The notes under the pieces were generated by a model. It saw nothing but the letters and a program-made list of their open reading frames with translations, did no database searches and had not been told where the DNA came from. Below, one piece after another: positions 42,922 to 51,944 of a stretch of DNA of 64,000 nucleotides. The stretch is taken from NCBI RefSeq assembly GCF_021532315.1, contig NZ_JAKGAO010000024.1, forward strand, positions 1-64,000, written 5' to 3'. Position 1 is the first letter of the stretch. Every line of letters starts with the position of its first letter. A program made the translations under genes and the position numbers. The DNA is from Paenibacillus tarimensis. GTDB lineage: Bacteria > Bacillota > Bacilli > Paenibacillales > Paenibacillaceae.

Positions 42922-44484
42922 CTAATCCGACTTCAACTCATCTATTAAACATGAAGTATCCATTGGAGCTCCCGTACAAGCCCTAAGGAGTTCCTGCCAC
43001 CCTGCTGACGCTCCCGGCTTAAAGAGCTTATCATCCAGCCAATCCAGGGAAGCCTGGTTGGCCACTGCTCCATATTTGAAGAATAAGGCGTGCTGGATTT
43101 GCGAAGCGGCCACCTCGCCCCAAAGATAGTTATAGTAATAGACCGGCAGCGTGGTTAGATGTTCCTTAGCCGCCCAGTACGGGTAATCCCATCTGTCCGG
43201 GCGGTGGATCAACTGTGTATTCCCCACAATATCCCACCACTGTTCATTCAGACGGCCATCGGGATTATGGTATAGTTCCTTCTCAAACTCAACTACGGCC
43301 AGGGTAGCATACAATTTCATTAAGAGATGCTTCCGCAGCCAATTCTTCCTCTCCCCGTTACACTGATCCGGCATCACGAATCCCATTTCGCCCAGCCATT
43401 CTGGATCAACGGTTAACCGTTCAAACAATAGAGCCGTCGCCTCGCTAAGGAAGGTATGAGCCGGCTGCCGGAGCAGGAATGGAAGGGAAGGGTCAAGCCC
43501 TTGCTCATACAAGGCATGTCCTGTCTCATGAAGCAGAACCTGCAGACCTCTCCAGTCCTTGGACAAGCTGCACATTACCCGTATATCCTGACCCCGGTTA
43601 ATATTGAGGCAGCAGTTAGCCTGGCTCTTGCCCATCCTCCCCAGCAGATCGGCTTTCGTGAGAAAGTCCGTCTTCACCCCCCTTAATGCGAGCCAGTCTG
43701 CCAGCTTCGGAAGAATGACCGAAGGCTCCCACACCCCTGCAGTAGAGGGTGCGGGATAGCCTTGCAGCATCAAGGTGTTATAATGCCAGGGACGCAGCTG
43801 ACCCGGCTCTATCCCAAATGATTCGCTTATACCCTCATCAAGCTCTTCCTTTAAGCTTCTGTAGGTCTGATCCAGCCCGGACTTGATGCTATCTATACAA
43901 TGGTTCAGCTGTGCTAAGGTGACTTCTTGAGCAGCCAGCTTCATGACAAAGTAATTGTCATAGCCCTGGTTGACCGCCACCTGGTTTCGAAGCTTCACCA
44001 AATTCAGCAAATCAGGAGCCAGCTTCCCGCCCAGCTGCATACCGGCCTCCCAGATCCTCTCTCGTGGTTCTTGTTCCCTCTCCGTTTGCAGCAAAGCTGT
44101 AAGCTCAACATTCGAGAACAGCTTCCCCTCTAACGAAGCCCGGTGCGTGGCGATCCGGTAATGCAGCTTATTCCATAGCTCCAGCAGGTGGTGCTGCTCA
44201 TTCGCTTGGCCTTGATGCTCCAGCAGCTCATTACGCAGCAGGGTGATCTGGCGTGCATCCTGTCCGCCGGCCGGCAGGCGCTCCCTTCTATTCAGGAAGG
44301 CTTGTATTTCAGTGGAGGAGAGCAGCTCGTATACCTGCTGCTCGCAACGTGTATGCTCCTCCGCCCACCACTCATCGCCGGTCGCCATAACATGCCACAA
44401 GGCGTTCATCATCGGCGTATAAGCGTCAGCCAAGACTGCATTTAGTTCGTCAAACCCCTGAAACTCCAGATTTGAAATGACCAT
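42922..44484 (-). CDS. Zinc metallopeptidase of the M2/M3/M32-like gluzincin group
   Basis: 520 residues, mostly helical. The zinc motif HETGH is at 319-323 (LLHETGHALYEQG) and the third ligand is probably Glu348 in FLSEATALLF. The size and helical build are those of M3 oligopeptidases, M32 carboxypeptidases and M2 dipeptidases; the motif alone does not separate them. No signal peptide, so cytoplasmic. It starts 2 bp after the aminotransferase stop. It could trim a peptide or have been recruited to biosynthesis. Confidence 0.8.
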   Translation of the reverse strand: MVISNLEFQGFDELNAVLADAYTPMMNALWHVMATGDEWWAEEHTRCEQQVYELLSSTEIQAFLNRRERLPAGGQDARQITLLRNELLEHQGQANEQHHLLELWNKLHYRIATHRASLEGKLFSNVELTALLQTEREQEPRERIWEAGMQLGGKLAPDLLNLVKLRNQVAVNQGYDNYFVMKLAAQEVTLAQLNHCIDSIKSGLDQTYRSLKEELDEGISESFGIEPGQLRPWHYNTLMLQGYPAPSTAGVWEPSVILPKLADWLALRGVKTDFLTKADLLGRMGKSQANCCLNINRGQDIRVMCSLSKDWRGLQVLLHETGHALYEQGLDPSLPFLLRQPAHTFLSEATALLFERLTVDPEWLGEMGFVMPDQCNGERKNWLRKHLLMKLYATLAVVEFEKELYHNPDGRLNEQWWDIVGNTQLIHRPDRWDYPYWAAKEHLTTLPVYYYNYLWGEVAASQIQHALFFKYGAVANQASLDWLDDKLFKPGASAGWQELLRACTGAPMDTSCLIDELKSD

Positions 44485-44486
44485 GG

Positions 44487-45851
44487 TTATGATCCGGCCG
44501 CTGCAGGACGGGAACCGCCACCTTTAACGGCGCGAATGATACCGTCAATCATAAAGTCCAGCTCTTCCCGTTCTGCTGTTAACGGCGGATATAGGATTAG
44601 CGTGCTGTTAAACCAGTTACCCAGCACTCCCTGGCAGCGGAGAGCCGCCGACAGATTCTGCCCGAACCCATAATCCACGCCTTCCTTGCTGGACCTGTCC
44701 GAGACAAACTCGATGGCGATCATCAAGCCACGGCCCCGTATATCTCCCACATGAGCGTGATCCGACAGCCCTTGCTCCAGTCTGTCGATAATATACTCGC
44801 CTTTGTTCTCCACCTGTTCCACTAGCTGGTTGTCTTCCAGGAAGCTGAGTACAGCCAGCGCAGCCGCACATCCTACGGGATGTCCGCTCTGTGTGGAGCC
44901 GTGCAGAAAGACTCCTCCGTTATTAAACAGCCCTGCAGCCACCCCTTCCGAGATCAGGGTTGCACCCATTGGAAAGTAGCCGCCTGTCAATCCTTTGGAA
45001 ACAGCTAACAGGTCAGGCTCCACGCCCAGCTGCCGGGATAAGGTCCAGCTGCCCGTCCGGCCAATCCCCGTCGCTACCTCATCCATGATGAGGAGAATTC
45101 CGTACCGGTCGGCCAGTTCCCTCACCTGACGGATATAATCCGGTGATATTTCCACCACGCCATTAACGCCTTGAATAGGCTCGATGAGAATAGCCGCAAT
45201 TTCATCCGGGCCATTCTCAAAGATTGTCTCCTCCAGCATATCCAGGCAAAATTTAGCCACCTGTTCAGGTGTCCCGCTTATAGGCGGCCGGTATCCGACA
45301 GGAGCGGGCACCGCGTAACATCCCGGCATGCCTGGCCCGAATGATTCTGCGATGCCCATATGCGTGACAGAGCCGCTGCCAAATGTCGTTCCGTGGTAGC
45401 TGCCCTCCAGGCTGATAAATTTAATCCGCTTTTTCTCACCTATTGACAAGAAATATTGGCGGGCAAGACGCATCGCGGTCTCTATTGCTCCCGAACCGTC
45501 ATTGCTGTAGAACACTTGGCCAAAGGAGCTCCCGCATAGTGCAAGCAGTTTCTGGGACAGCCTTTCTATGAGAGGATGGGTCTGTCCGCAGGTCGAAGCA
45601 AAGTGCAAGGTATGATATTGCTCCATCATACGGTGGATGACATACCGGTTGCCGAGGCCCACCGAAGGAACGGCAGTCGTGGCATAAAAGTAACGGTTGT
45701 CGTTATTGTCATACACCCAGACACCTTCTCCCCGGGTCAAATACGTATTGTAAGCGTGAAAGTCCTGCTCAGTCATGGAAGAGAAGCCTGACATATAAGT
45801 GAAGGGATGAAGCGTGGCATAAGGGCCTTGTACAAAATTATTAGCTTCCAA
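44487..45851 (-). CDS. Class III (PLP-dependent) aminotransferase
   Basis: 454 residues. Fold type I signatures are FYSNDGSGAIETAMRLAR, EGSYHGTTFGSGSVTHMG, AAILIEPIQGVNG, LLIMDEVATGIGRTG, and the PLP lysine in LLAVSKGLTGGYFPMGATL. It transfers an amino group to a ketone or aldehyde. Family members act on beta-alanine, ornithine, diaminobutyrate or adenosylmethionine-type substrates; the exact one is unclear. Start is a TTG with GGAGGTG upstream. First gene of a three-gene unit with the peptidase and the 57-aa protein; could supply an amine for the product. Confidence 0.9.
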   Translation of the reverse strand: MEANNFVQGPYATLHPFTYMSGFSSMTEQDFHAYNTYLTRGEGVWVYDNNDNRYFYATTAVPSVGLGNRYVIHRMMEQYHTLHFASTCGQTHPLIERLSQKLLALCGSSFGQVFYSNDGSGAIETAMRLARQYFLSIGEKKRIKFISLEGSYHGTTFGSGSVTHMGIAESFGPGMPGCYAVPAPVGYRPPISGTPEQVAKFCLDMLEETIFENGPDEIAAILIEPIQGVNGVVEISPDYIRQVRELADRYGILLIMDEVATGIGRTGSWTLSRQLGVEPDLLAVSKGLTGGYFPMGATLISEGVAAGLFNNGGVFLHGSTQSGHPVGCAAALAVLSFLEDNQLVEQVENKGEYIIDRLEQGLSDHAHVGDIRGRGLMIAIEFVSDRSSKEGVDYGFGQNLSAALRCQGVLGNWFNSTLILYPPLTAEREELDFMIDGIIRAVKGGGSRPAAAGS

Positions 45852-45969
45852 GGGGTATTCCCCACCTCCTGAGGTACGATTGGCGTTATTATAGCGAATC
45901 GGAGGCAGGAAACACTCTGCTTTTGTAGGGTGAAACTTCCTTGCGCTTTGGCGGCAGCCTCTTGGCAGG

Positions 45970-46167
45970 CTACAGCCACGTGTACCTCGTGTAACCCCTG
46001 CGGAACAATAGACGGGAGTCGAAGTGATCGTATTTCTTATTCAGATACGCCTGTTCAGACTGCTGCTGCCGTTCTGTCTTGCTGCTGCCCGCCTTTGCTG
46101 TACCACATGGTCTGTACCCGCCAGGCATGCTGCACGATTGACAGCAGCGTCCGTCCTTCTTCTTCAT
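45970..46167 (-). CDS. Possible small zinc-ribbon-like protein, perhaps degenerate
   Basis: 65 residues from an ATG at 46167 with AGGTGG upstream. It starts MKKKDGRCCQSCSMPGG. The CQSCSMP resembles the start of a putative zinc-ribbon family (CQSCGMP), but the second half of that domain (YCxxC) is not in frame. The remainder is basic and unconvincing, so it may be a frameshifted relic. The rest of 45852-46267 shows no other gene. Confidence 0.3.
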   Translation of the reverse strand: MKKKDGRCCQSCSMPGGYRPCGTAKAGSSKTERQQQSEQAYLNKKYDHFDSRLLFRRGYTRYTWL

Positions 46168-46267
46168 TCGCTGGCTACCACCTTTCATGGTCTTAAGACC
46201 AAGCATAGGCCAGCACAATGAGCGAAGACTCGGCGATCATTGTGAAGGGAATATAAGGCAGGCAGCT

Positions 46268-46573
46268 CTAACGTCCAGCCCGGCTGCCTTGGGGGTGGAA
46301 ACTACCGGCTATAAGCGCATCTGTAAGCTCCGTGTCCCGCAGAAAAATGTTCACCTCAGGCATCTCAACTGCGTATTGATCTTTGCCGTAATGATATTTC
46401 ACACAGGCCTGCCTGTTGATGGCGTAAATTGTAACGTTCTGCTTTGTTAATCTGGCCAGTCGCCTGATCTCGTATAATAGGCCATATATTGGCCCCCAAT
46501 GGGGCAGGTATGGCTTTTCTCTAACCAGATTCAACTGGTTAAGAAGCTGCGCTGCCAGATGATCTATGCTCAT
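46268..46573 (-). CDS. Protein of unknown function (101 aa)
   Basis: 101 residues, start ATG at 46573 with GAGGG upstream. It is basic, soluble and mixed alpha/beta (LARLTKQNVTIYAINRQ, VEMPEVNIFLRDTEL). An inverted repeat TTGGGTA-GTA-TACCCAA lies 68 bp upstream at 46641-46657. Family not recognised. It is at the border between the biosynthetic locus and the arabinose region. Confidence 0.6.
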   Translation of the reverse strand: MSIDHLAAQLLNQLNLVREKPYLPHWGPIYGLLYEIRRLARLTKQNVTIYAINRQACVKYHYGKDQYAVEMPEVNIFLRDTELTDALIAGSFHPQGSRAGR

Positions 46574-46640
46574 TCCCCCACACCCTCTCTCTGTTGTATA
46601 GAGCGTACAGCCGTATCGGCGAATGCTTCAGTTCCGAGTC

Positions 46641-46657
46641 TTGGGTAGTATACCCAA
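46641..46657. promoter_or_regulatory. Perfect inverted repeat, possible operator
   Basis: The arms TTGGGTA and TACCCAA are separated by 3 bases. No T run follows, so it is not a terminator. It lies upstream of the 101-aa gene. Confidence 0.35.
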
Positions 46658-46695
46658 ATCATATAACAGACGCAACAGATAGGCGCCCCTTAATA

Positions 46696-46724
46696 AGGGA
46701 AAGCCCGATCGCATGATCGGGCTT
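46696..46724 (-). terminator. Terminator of the araNPQ-abfA operon
   Basis: A perfect 10-bp stem (AAGCCCGATC / GATCGGGCTT) with a 4-nt loop, 12 bp after the abfA stop. The T tail is short. Confidence 0.75.
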
Positions 46725-46735
46725 AACTTCACTTA

Positions 46736-48223
46736 CTATTCAACTGCAATCGTCACAACGGACATCGCGGGAAGCTTAATGGCCAGCTTATTGCCCTGTA
46801 CCGTAACTCCGTCGAACGCAGCAGGCTTAACAACATCCGGCTGCTCGAAGGTGTTATGGGCATTCATCGTATCAGCCGTAATAATCGTGCCGGAAACCTT
46901 CGTATCGGCCGCATTGATGCCGCGAAGATCCAGGTCGAGTACCGCTCCATTCTGATGGTCAATGTTACACAGGCTGATGTGTACCTTGCCGCTGGCATCC
47001 TTGGATGCCGATACGGTCACCTGAGGCAGCTTCTCGCCATTCAGCTCATACGTGCCGAACGTGGAATCAACCGCGAGCAGCTCCGCATCCTGGTGAACCT
47101 TGAACATATCGAACACATGATACGTCGGAGTAAGAATCATCTTCTCCCCTTCGGTCAGAATCATCGCCTGCAGCACGTTGACGGTCTGTGCAATGTTCGT
47201 CATCTGAACACGGTCGCTATGGTTATGGAAAATATTGAAGTGCAGACCCGCCACCAGGGCGTCACGGATCGTGTTCTGCTGGTACAGGAAGCCAGGGTTC
47301 GTGCCAGGCTCGACATCAAACCAGGTACCCCACTCATCGATAATCATGCCGACCCGCTTGTCTGGATCGTACTTATCCATGATGGTTCCGTGCTTGCGAA
47401 TCAGCTCATCCATATGCAGGGCCTTCTTCATCGTGATGAACCACTCATCCTCAGGGAAGTCCACCGCCGAGCCTTTACCAAGCCAGAAGTCACCTGGAAT
47501 CGTATAATAATGAAGGCTGAGGCCATCCATCAGACCGCCGGCATTCTTCATCAGCACTTCCGTCCAGTTGTAGTCATCAATGTTGGCGCCGCCGGCAATC
47601 TTATAGATCTTGTTATCGCCGTAATTACGGACATAGGTTTGGAAACGGCGGTAGAGATCCGCATAATATTCCGGACGCATATTGCCGCCGCAGCCCCAGT
47701 TCTCATTGCCAACACCGAAGTATTTCAGCTTCCAAGGCTCGTCACGGCCGTTCTCACGGCGCCAGTTGGCCATAGGAGATTCGCCTTCGAAGGTCATATA
47801 TTCAACCCACTCGGACATTTCCTGTACTGTCCCGCTGCCTACGTTGCCGCAAATATAAGGCTCGCATTCCAGCAGCTCGCAGAGCAGCATGAACTCATGC
47901 GTACCAAAATGATTATTCTCCACTACGCCGCCCCAATGCGTATTCACCATACGCTTGCGGCTCTCTCTTGGTCCAACGCCGTCCTTCCAGTGGTACTCAT
48001 CGGCAAAGCAGCCGCCCGGCCAGCGAAGAACCGGCACCTTGATCTGCTTCAAGGCTTCCAGGACATCATTACGGATTCCCTTTGTGTTCGGAATGGAGGA
48101 ATCTTCGCCTACCCAGATCCCTTCATAGATACATCTGCCCAGATGCTCAGCGAAATGACCATAAATATTCTTGTTAATTACACCTTTACGAATATCCGTA
48201 TTCACAATAACCTGATTAGTCAT
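46736..48223 (-). CDS. abfA: Alpha-L-arabinofuranosidase, GH51
   Basis: 495 residues, cytoplasmic (no signal). The GH51 acid/base is Glu174 in [11 protein letters not shown], the nucleophile is Glu297 in IIDEWGTW, and [20 protein letters not shown] (in part) lines the site. It releases terminal arabinose from imported arabino-oligosaccharides. GGAGGTG precedes the ATG. Last gene of an operon with a binding protein and two permeases, opposite araR. Confidence 0.95.
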   Translation of the reverse strand: MTNQVIVNTDIRKGVINKNIYGHFAEHLGRCIYEGIWVGEDSSIPNTKGIRNDVLEALKQIKVPVLRWPGGCFADEYHWKDGVGPRESRKRMVNTHWGGVVENNHFGTHEFMLLCELLECEPYICGNVGSGTVQEMSEWVEYMTFEGESPMANWRRENGRDEPWKLKYFGVGNENWGCGGNMRPEYYADLYRRFQTYVRNYGDNKIYKIAGGANIDDYNWTEVLMKNAGGLMDGLSLHYYTIPGDFWLGKGSAVDFPEDEWFITMKKALHMDELIRKHGTIMDKYDPDKRVGMIIDEWGTWFDVEPGTNPGFLYQQNTIRDALVAGLHFNIFHNHSDRVQMTNIAQTVNVLQAMILTEGEKMILTPTYHVFDMFKVHQDAELLAVDSTFGTYELNGEKLPQVTVSASKDASGKVHISLCNIDHQNGAVLDLDLRGINAADTKVSGTIITADTMNAHNTFEQPDVVKPAAFDGVTVQGNKLAIKLPAMSVVTIAVE

Positions 48224-48287
48224 CGTTTCCTTACACCTCCATAGATAGATGTGATGCTATTAAAATTATGGACATGAACAAATTTTC

Positions 48288-49133
48288 CTAGCCCTTGATA
48301 CCCGAGTTCAGGTTGATGGACTGGATGAAGTATTTCTGTGCGAAGAAGAAGAGCAGCAGCGTCGGAATAATAGCCAGCATTGCCGAGCCCATCAGCTGAC
48401 CGATCATCCGGTAGTTGCCGTAAATATCCTGAAGCAGAAGCAGCCCCGCTGTAATCGGCATCTTATCTACATCCGTATATACGATAACCGGCCAGAGGAA
48501 GTCATTCCAGGAGCCAACGAATGAGAACAGGGCACATACGATCAGCACCGGCTTCATCAGCGGCAAAATAATGGAGAAGTAAATCCTGAAATCTCCGGCG
48601 CCGTCTACACGCGCAGACTCATCCAGCTCGTGCGGAATACCAAGCATGAACTGCCTGACGAGGAAGATATTACCCATTCCGGCGAGACCGGGTACAATCA
48701 TAGCCCATGACGTATTCACCCATCCAAGCGCGTCGATGATTTTGTAGGAAGGGATCAGGTTAACGACCGGCGGGAAGAAGGAGATGCCAAGCAGCACGAA
48801 AAACATCGTGTCTCTTCCTCTAAACTTCATGCGGGAATAACCATATCCTGTGAGCGAGATTACCACGACAACGAAGAAGGTATGGAGTATCGCTATATAT
48901 AGCGAGTTACCAAGCCAGCGTACAATCGGCGCTGTTGACGTATTGTCGAGAATGGCCCTGTAGTTATCCATGATCCATTCAAGCGGCAGCAGTCTAAAAC
49001 CGGAGTTGATGACCTCTGTCTGTGAACGGAATGACGTTGTCAGACCAAATATAACAGGGATGGCCCAAGCTGCACAAATAGAGATCAAAAATAGGTAAGA
49101 TATATATTTTGATATCGTCATATTTTTTGACAT
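48288..49133 (-). CDS. araQ: Sugar ABC transporter permease (AraQ-like)
   Basis: 281 residues, 6 membrane spans. The permease EAA loop reads ELDESARVDGAGDFRIYFSIILPLMKP. It belongs to the CUT1 oligosaccharide family (MalG side). AGGTG precedes the ATG. With 49190-50068 it forms the membrane channel; no ATPase is encoded here, so a shared MsmX-type ATPase is expected, as known for AraNPQ. Confidence 0.88.
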   Translation of the reverse strand: MSKNMTISKYISYLFLISICAAWAIPVIFGLTTSFRSQTEVINSGFRLLPLEWIMDNYRAILDNTSTAPIVRWLGNSLYIAILHTFFVVVVISLTGYGYSRMKFRGRDTMFFVLLGISFFPPVVNLIPSYKIIDALGWVNTSWAMIVPGLAGMGNIFLVRQFMLGIPHELDESARVDGAGDFRIYFSIILPLMKPVLIVCALFSFVGSWNDFLWPVIVYTDVDKMPITAGLLLLQDIYGNYRMIGQLMGSAMLAIIPTLLLFFFAQKYFIQSINLNSGIKG

Positions 49134-49189
49134 TTCGCTACACCTGCCTTTTCCGTTTCCTTAATTCCTGAACTTCTTAATTGTTATGC

Positions 49190-50068
49190 TTAGTTAGCGT
49201 TGCGGTTCATAACGTAATACTGGAGCGCCGAGATTACCAGGATAACCACCCCGAGCAGAACCGCCATCGCAGATGCCATACCGGCGATAGAATCCCCGTG
49301 GCCAAAGGCTAACTGACGAATGTACATCATCAGAACGGTTGTACTCTCGCGCGGACCGCCATCGGTCAGCATCAGCGGCTGGCCGAATACGTTAAAGGCC
49401 CCGGCAGTCGTCATAACAAATGTGTAAATAAGCGGAAAACGGATAGACGGAAGCGTAATGCTGAAGAACTTACGGATCGGTCCGGCACCATCAATGTCTC
49501 CGGCTTCATAGAGATCCTTGGACACGCCGTTAATCGAAGCGCGGTAGATAATCATATTGCCGCCCACGCCGCCCCAGATCGTCAGGATAATGATGATCAT
49601 CCAGGCATAAGGCTGGGTGGTGGACCAGACCGCATCCGATCCGAAGACGTTGCTGCTGACGCCTAGCTGTTTGTTGAAAATCAGGGACCAAATCAGGGCT
49701 GCAGCTGATATTGAAATAAGTCCCGGGACATAAATGATCGCCTGAATCGTGCCTTTCATCTTAACCTTCTTATGCTCGAGCGCGACTGCAACCATCAATG
49801 GAATAATAATCAGCAAAGGAACGCTCAATGCAACGAACAACAGCGTATTCTTCAAGCCATTCCAGAATTGGCGGTAGAAGGTTGACTCGCTGTCAAACAG
49901 GATTGTCCTGTAATTATCCAAACCTGTCCAGACCGGATCGCTATTCAGGTTCCACTGTGTAAACGAGGCATAAATACCGTATACCGTTGGTATGAGAACA
50001 AAGACAATGAACAAGATAAGATGCGGTCCCACAAAGAAAGCAGGCATTAATTTTCTCTTCATAGCCAT
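49190..50068 (-). CDS. araP: Sugar ABC transporter permease (AraP-like)
   Basis: 292 residues from the ATG at 50068 (GGGAGGATTGC upstream); the open frame continues to 50089 without an RBS. 6 membrane spans; EAA loop DLYEAGDIDGAGPIRKFFSITLPSIRFP; MalF-side CUT1 permease. Partner of 48288-49133. Confidence 0.88.
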   Translation of the reverse strand: MAMKRKLMPAFFVGPHLILFIVFVLIPTVYGIYASFTQWNLNSDPVWTGLDNYRTILFDSESTFYRQFWNGLKNTLLFVALSVPLLIIIPLMVAVALEHKKVKMKGTIQAIIYVPGLISISAAALIWSLIFNKQLGVSSNVFGSDAVWSTTQPYAWMIIIILTIWGGVGGNMIIYRASINGVSKDLYEAGDIDGAGPIRKFFSITLPSIRFPLIYTFVMTTAGAFNVFGQPLMLTDGGPRESTTVLMMYIRQLAFGHGDSIAGMASAMAVLLGVVILVISALQYYVMNRNAN

Positions 50069-50150
50069 GCAATCCTCCCTCATGAACAATAATGTCGGAA
50101 AAGTAATGTGCCGCTAAGGACACATTACTTTTCACAATGGTTTGCTTTCT

Positions 50151-51389
50151 CTATTGGGCGCCGCTGCTGCCTTGAGCGATCTTATCCTCAACCTGCTTCT
50201 GCATTTTGGCTAACGTCTCATCCATATCTACGTTGCCGCGGACAAGGTCTGCCGCATTCTGGTCAATGGCTTCCTGGATATATGGATAATGCTCATAGGT
50301 ATAGATGTAAAGGGACTTGATCTGCTCTTCGTTCGATGTGAAGAAAGACTGCATGTATTCCTTATACTCTGGACTTTCAATAACTTCTTTACTTGCTACG
50401 ATCTGACCCGCTTTAGCCCATTCAAGAGAATTCTGGCGGATGAACTCCAAGAAGTTACCAATGCCAGCTTCCTTCTCATCCGATCTGTCTTTATTCGTCA
50501 GCATGGCGAACAAGTGGGAGGAAGCTCTGTTCGTGTACTTCTCAGGCGTTGCAGAGTAGACATTGGTTACACCGAAGTTCAAGCCTTCTACGCTGGCGTG
50601 TGCCGTGGAGCTCCACGTACCGTCAGTCGAGAACAATACATTGCCGGATTGGAACTGCAGGAATCCATCTTCGCCAAACGGTGTCATCAGGCCAGCGTCA
50701 GCGACCTTCTTAATTTCCTCAAAAGCTTGCTTCATAACCGGTGTGTTGACAGCAGGCTTACCGTTCTCCTGAATGTCACCGCCGAGGTTCTGAATTTGAG
50801 CCAGGATAACCCAACCAATCAGAGCATCGTTCACTACATAATGGCCGGTTTCCAGCTTGCCTTTAAGCGACAGCATTTCATCGATCGTTACAACATTGTC
50901 ATCCAGGAACGACTCAGCGCCGTATTTAGCGAGCAGGTCCTTGTTGTAGTACATCACGTTACTGTGAATATCAAGAGGAACCGTATATTGAGTTCCGTCT
51001 ACCGTGCCCGTCGCCCAAGCTTGCGGCAGGTAGTTCTCTTCTTTGATTTCTGGCTGAGCGGCCAGTATAGTTGTCATCTCTTCCAGCAGTCCTTGTTCAA
51101 CATAACCCGGTACACGGTCTGCGTGGATGATTGCAAGATCAGGTACGCCCTTGCCTGTATTGAGTACAGTGGACAGCTTCGTGTACATGTCCGCTGTAAC
51201 GATATGCTTAACTTTGAATTCAGGATTAGTCGCATTATAATTCTCAACCAGCTGGTTCATATAAGCGCCATCCTCACCGGTGAGCGGTGTCCAGAACGTA
51301 ATCGTATTCTTGTCTTCGCCGCTGCAACCCGACAGTACTGCTACTGCCAAAAAGACGAGCGCCAATGGCAATGCCAACTTTTTCTTCAT
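50151..51389 (-). CDS. araN: Sugar-binding lipoprotein of an ABC transporter (AraN-like)
   Basis: 412 residues. Lipoprotein signal with lipobox VLSGC (Cys22). CUT1 solute-binding fold: ITFWTPLTGEDGAYMNQLVENYN, GVPDLAIIHADRVPGYVEQGLLEE, FQSGNVLFSTDGTWSST. GGAGGAAAACATA precedes the ATG. First gene of the arabino-oligosaccharide operon, with AraR-box-like and cre-like sequences upstream. Substrate inferred from the neighbours abfA and araR. Confidence 0.88.
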   Translation of the reverse strand: MKKKLALPLALVFLAVAVLSGCSGEDKNTITFWTPLTGEDGAYMNQLVENYNATNPEFKVKHIVTADMYTKLSTVLNTGKGVPDLAIIHADRVPGYVEQGLLEEMTTILAAQPEIKEENYLPQAWATGTVDGTQYTVPLDIHSNVMYYNKDLLAKYGAESFLDDNVVTIDEMLSLKGKLETGHYVVNDALIGWVILAQIQNLGGDIQENGKPAVNTPVMKQAFEEIKKVADAGLMTPFGEDGFLQFQSGNVLFSTDGTWSSTAHASVEGLNFGVTNVYSATPEKYTNRASSHLFAMLTNKDRSDEKEAGIGNFLEFIRQNSLEWAKAGQIVASKEVIESPEYKEYMQSFFTSNEEQIKSLYIYTYEHYPYIQEAIDQNAADLVRGNVDMDETLAKMQKQVEDKIAQGSSGAQ

Positions 51390-51471
51390 TATGTTTTCCT
51401 CCTGTTATGTGATTGTGAGTAAATGGACATATCGGCTTAACACACACATGCTGACTGGTATGAAAGTCTTT

Positions 51472-51485
51472 TGTAAACGCAACCA
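51472..51485. promoter_or_regulatory. cre-like site before araN
   Basis: TGTAAACGCAACCA matches the cre consensus with one mismatch, 83 bp before the araN start. Confidence 0.5.
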
Positions 51486-51545
51486 CTTTGGATAATAAAT
51501 AAACTTGCCTTGTAGTTACCTGTCCAACGATTTTGCATACTCTAG

Positions 51546-51557
51546 ATGTACGGACAT
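51546..51557. promoter_or_regulatory. AraR-box-like site 1
   Basis: ATGTACGGACAT resembles the AraR operator core (TGTACGTACA). Confidence 0.5.
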
Positions 51558-51674
51558 GCCGCTATGGTGACAACATCCCCCCTCTTAGTTAAACCCTATC
51601 CCTTACGGGAATTTGTCCTAATATAATGCGGGAATCTTCTCTACCCCTCTTCTGAACATTTCCTTTAAAAGGAT

Positions 51675-51688
51675 TGAAAGCGTATTCT
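51675..51688. promoter_or_regulatory. cre-like site in the araN-araR region
   Basis: TGAAAGCGTATTCT matches the cre consensus with one mismatch. Confidence 0.5.
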
Positions 51689-51710
51689 ATGTACCCAAAT
51701 ACTAATATAG

Positions 51711-51727
51711 TTGTTCGTACATGTCAA
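51711..51727. promoter_or_regulatory. AraR-box-like site 2
   Basis: TTGTTCGTACATGTCAA contains the partly symmetrical core TTCGTACAT. Confidence 0.5.
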
Positions 51728-51751
51728 CCATTTTGTTATAAAATTCTGGTT

Positions 51752-51768
51752 AATGTACGGACGAATTT
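51752..51768. promoter_or_regulatory. AraR-box-like site 3
   Basis: AATGTACGGACGAATTT has the shape of an AraR operator, about 40 bp from site 2, which would allow cooperative binding. Confidence 0.55.
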
Positions 51769-51845
51769 GGAAGTAATGCGCTTACATTTGTAAATTAAGT
51801 GGGAGTGTGCTATCTTTTTTGATGCAGTAGTTTTAGGTGCTGTTT

Positions 51846-51859
51846 ATTGTACGTACAAG
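51846..51859. promoter_or_regulatory. AraR-box-like site 4 (best match)
   Basis: ATTGTACGTACAAG contains the perfect palindrome TTGTACGTACAA, close to the AraR consensus, about 85 bp before the araR start. Probably autoregulation. Confidence 0.7.
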
Positions 51860-51944
51860 TGTTTGGGAGCGAGTGTGAGCATCATTCTGAACCTATTTGA
51901 AAACGCTTAAGATTTTTACCATTATCAATAGAAATGGTGGTAGC

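Noticed and set aside
46856-48244. 462-codon plus-strand frame
   Set aside because: Antisense to the GH51 gene, whose catalytic motifs and RBS are clear.
50289-51422. 377-codon plus-strand frame
   Set aside because: Antisense to the sugar-binding lipoprotein gene.
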